Of a stretch of 64,000 bases of DNA, positions 62,301 through 64,000 are shown piece by piece; the stretch's first letter is position 1; every line of letters begins with the position of its first letter. The notes under the pieces are model-generated. The model saw nothing but the letters and a program-made list of their open reading frames with translations. It was not told the DNA's origin and ran no database searches. Origin of the DNA: Cymbidium sinense (taxonomy: Eukaryota; Streptophyta; Magnoliopsida; Asparagales; Orchidaceae); contig CM038228.1 in NCBI GenBank assembly GCA_021442155.1, positions 16,710,608 to 16,774,607 on the forward strand, given 5' to 3'. Both the position numbers and the translations under genes were made by a program.

Positions 62301-64000
62301 GATAATAGCCACTCATATTCTTACTTTAGCCAACACATGCAATTTGACATAAAGAAACATTTTCATTTTAAATTTATTTTTGAAAAGCATGGAATGAAAC
62401 CATATGACACACATATTTAGCATGTTGGGAAAGAACTAAAGTAATGAAAATGTAAAACATTCACTTTAATTAAATCCTAAAGACAATCTTATGAAATAAG
62501 AAGCTTAAAAATAAATCAAAGTTTATTTAATGATTTTTGTTTAATTTTAGTTTGATTTAATTTTAAAATGTGAATTGAGTTTTATTCCTAACCCATTTCC
62601 ACATGTGTTTGGATATTTTTTTCAATTTTTAGATGATTAGATTCATTTTATATTTTTTAATTAGGTTAAGGTATGAATTAAACATGTTAATTACCCCTTA
62701 CACACCTTAGCATAATTAATCAAATAATTATGAGCAATGAGATGACATAAAACCTCACAAGGAATTTGCAATGCACCTAGGAAGAAAGGGCCTAATGCAA
62801 TTTGGCTCATGATTAATGATTAATTAAACTAAGGGGTTTAACTTGTAATTTCAAAACACCCTCACACATGAGTTGATTGATTTCCTTAATTGAACTTAGG
62901 CTCTAAACACCTAAGCATCTACCCAAAGTAGATTAATTAAGTTTTGGAAAATTTTAGAATTTTAGAAATTAATTAAGAGATAATTAATGAATTAACCCCA
63001 CTTAATTAAGAGAGGATTAAGAAAGAAAAGGGGTTTAGGAATAGCTTAGGGAAATGCCCCAAAATTATTCTCTAAACTTATTCACCAAACCTAATCAACT
63101 TCAATAAGGATTAAAACACTAATCAAACCCTTAATTATCCTTAATTATATAAAGGGGGTAATTAGGAAATGAATTAGTAATTCCCCAAGTGAGCTACCAA
63201 TAAATCTCAAGAAAATTAGGAGAGTCAAAAGTCATCCCCCAAAATACACTCAAGAAGTTTGAGATTAATCAGTGGATTAATTAGGGAGTAATTAGCAAAT
63301 CAAGATTTCTAATAAAACCCAAAATCAGAGGAAAACACATTTCAAAATTCATTAAAACTAATTTTAGAATATTCTAGGTTGAATTATCTTTCAATGGTAA
63401 TTTACCTCATTTTTATTTTTATTTTTTTAGAGTGATATGAATTTTTGAAGTTTAAGTAATTCATTAGAAATAAATAACCTAATTAATTCTTAAATCCCAC
63501 ATCATGCCACGCATAAGCTGACTCAGATGCACTTTACATGCATCATCTTGTGAGTGGTAACTTAAATCTCATGGTGGCATGGTGGCGGTTATGTTTGTAT
63601 CAATTGATCAAGGATCAAATGGCAGGATTTAACGATTTTAAAGGATAAAATAGATATAAAATGTGTTTAATCTGGCCGTCCATCCAAAATGGATGGATGG
63701 CGAGATCTATCTCAAATGTGATCCATGGGGCGTCCATGTTAGCTTTGATTGCTCAATTGAGCTCGGATTGGGATGAAATTTTGCCAACACCATCTAACCT
63801 TAATGACAATCACATCTAATGGTTGAAATCTCATGCCATTAACATTTATTTTACAAAGGACCAACACACATTGAGTTTAGTGATCAAAATATGTTTAACA
63901 TCGTCAGAGGTGATCACCGGCGCTCGATTCCCTTGGAGGAGCTTCGTCTGGTTGAGACAAAGCTGTGGTGAAAGTTCTAGCTCTTGAGGTTGAGTGGATA
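59350..64000 (-). mobile_element. Giant LTR-like element, copy C (runs off the window)
   Basis: Enters with TGTTGACACCATAGATATTC and GATGTACTATC..AAAAAGATAG, the reverse complement of the family tail. It continues through CACTCCCTAAAGAGACTAGATC (60137), the CTAGAAGTGGTGACTTAGCC block (61262), one direct-repeat unit (61870-61950), GGGCCTAATGCAATTTGGC (62788), and the less AT-rich TGACTCAGATGCA block (63519). The head lies beyond 64000. The tail terminus differs from copy 2, which has GGTGTCCACCCACACATCC, so the boundary at 59350 is approximate. The frames at 60761-60949 and 61958-62155 are chance. Confidence 0.76.
61865..61960 (-). repeat. Single unit of the family's direct repeat (copy C)
   Basis: CCATTGTTAACTAGAGGTG ... 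CTACTTAAAGCCTCA is the reverse complement of the core that occurs twice in copy 1 and three times in copy 2. Confidence 0.7.

Overview
The window looks like gene-poor, strongly AT-rich nuclear DNA of a flowering plant. Evidence: plant-type Ty1/copia and Ty3/gypsy retroelements, a plant hAT transposase remnant, and a GC-rich exon remnant of a GDSL esterase/lipase gene. That GC-biased exon hints at a monocot, which is only an inference. I see no intact protein-coding gene, no tRNA or rRNA gene and no CRISPR array; nearly all longer open frames are pieces of broken transposons or chance frames in repeats.

The window is dominated by one large non-coding repeat family, called here the giant LTR-like element. 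It starts TGTTGACCTCAC, ends CACACA, is about 7.4 kb when complete, and has no recognisable coding capacity. I recognise seven copies: B (1-4001, minus), D (4002-about 6645, minus), A (about 10885-15584 plus 35327-35941, minus), copy 1 (18933-23322 plus 30700-about 32390, plus), copy 2 (23323-30699, plus, complete, with a perfect 5-bp target duplication CTCTT), copy 4 (42858-about 48283, plus) and C (about 59350 to the window end, minus). The plus-strand order of modules is: a terminal hairpin head, a TTGACC-rich tract of degenerate units of about 156 bp, a less AT-rich block, an AT-rich body with direct repeats of about 245 bp, and a tail ending CACACA.

Region by region: 1-6.6 kb, copies B and D; 6.8-7.3 kb, GDSL pseudogene; 7.3-10.3 kb, unassigned AT-rich DNA; 10.3-10.8 kb, hAT transposase C-terminus and element end; 10.9-35.9 kb, a four-level nest; 35.9-41.7 kb, mostly unassigned; 42.1-42.9 kb, Ty3/gypsy gag remnant on the minus strand; 42.9-48.3 kb, copy 4; 48.3-49.3 kb, short tandem triplication; 49.3-58.4 kb, a structurally complete but decayed SIRE/Maximus-like Ty1/copia element with 2.1-kb LTRs; 59.35-64 kb, copy C.

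The nest can be ordered in time. Copy A was hit by a chromovirus-like Ty3/gypsy element (15585-35321, minus, LTRs TGATG...CATCA, 5-bp duplication CTTTA on both sides). Its pol/gag interior was split by copy 1, and copy 1 was split by copy 2 (duplication CTCTT). The window therefore records successive retroelement insertions rather than a functional gene set.
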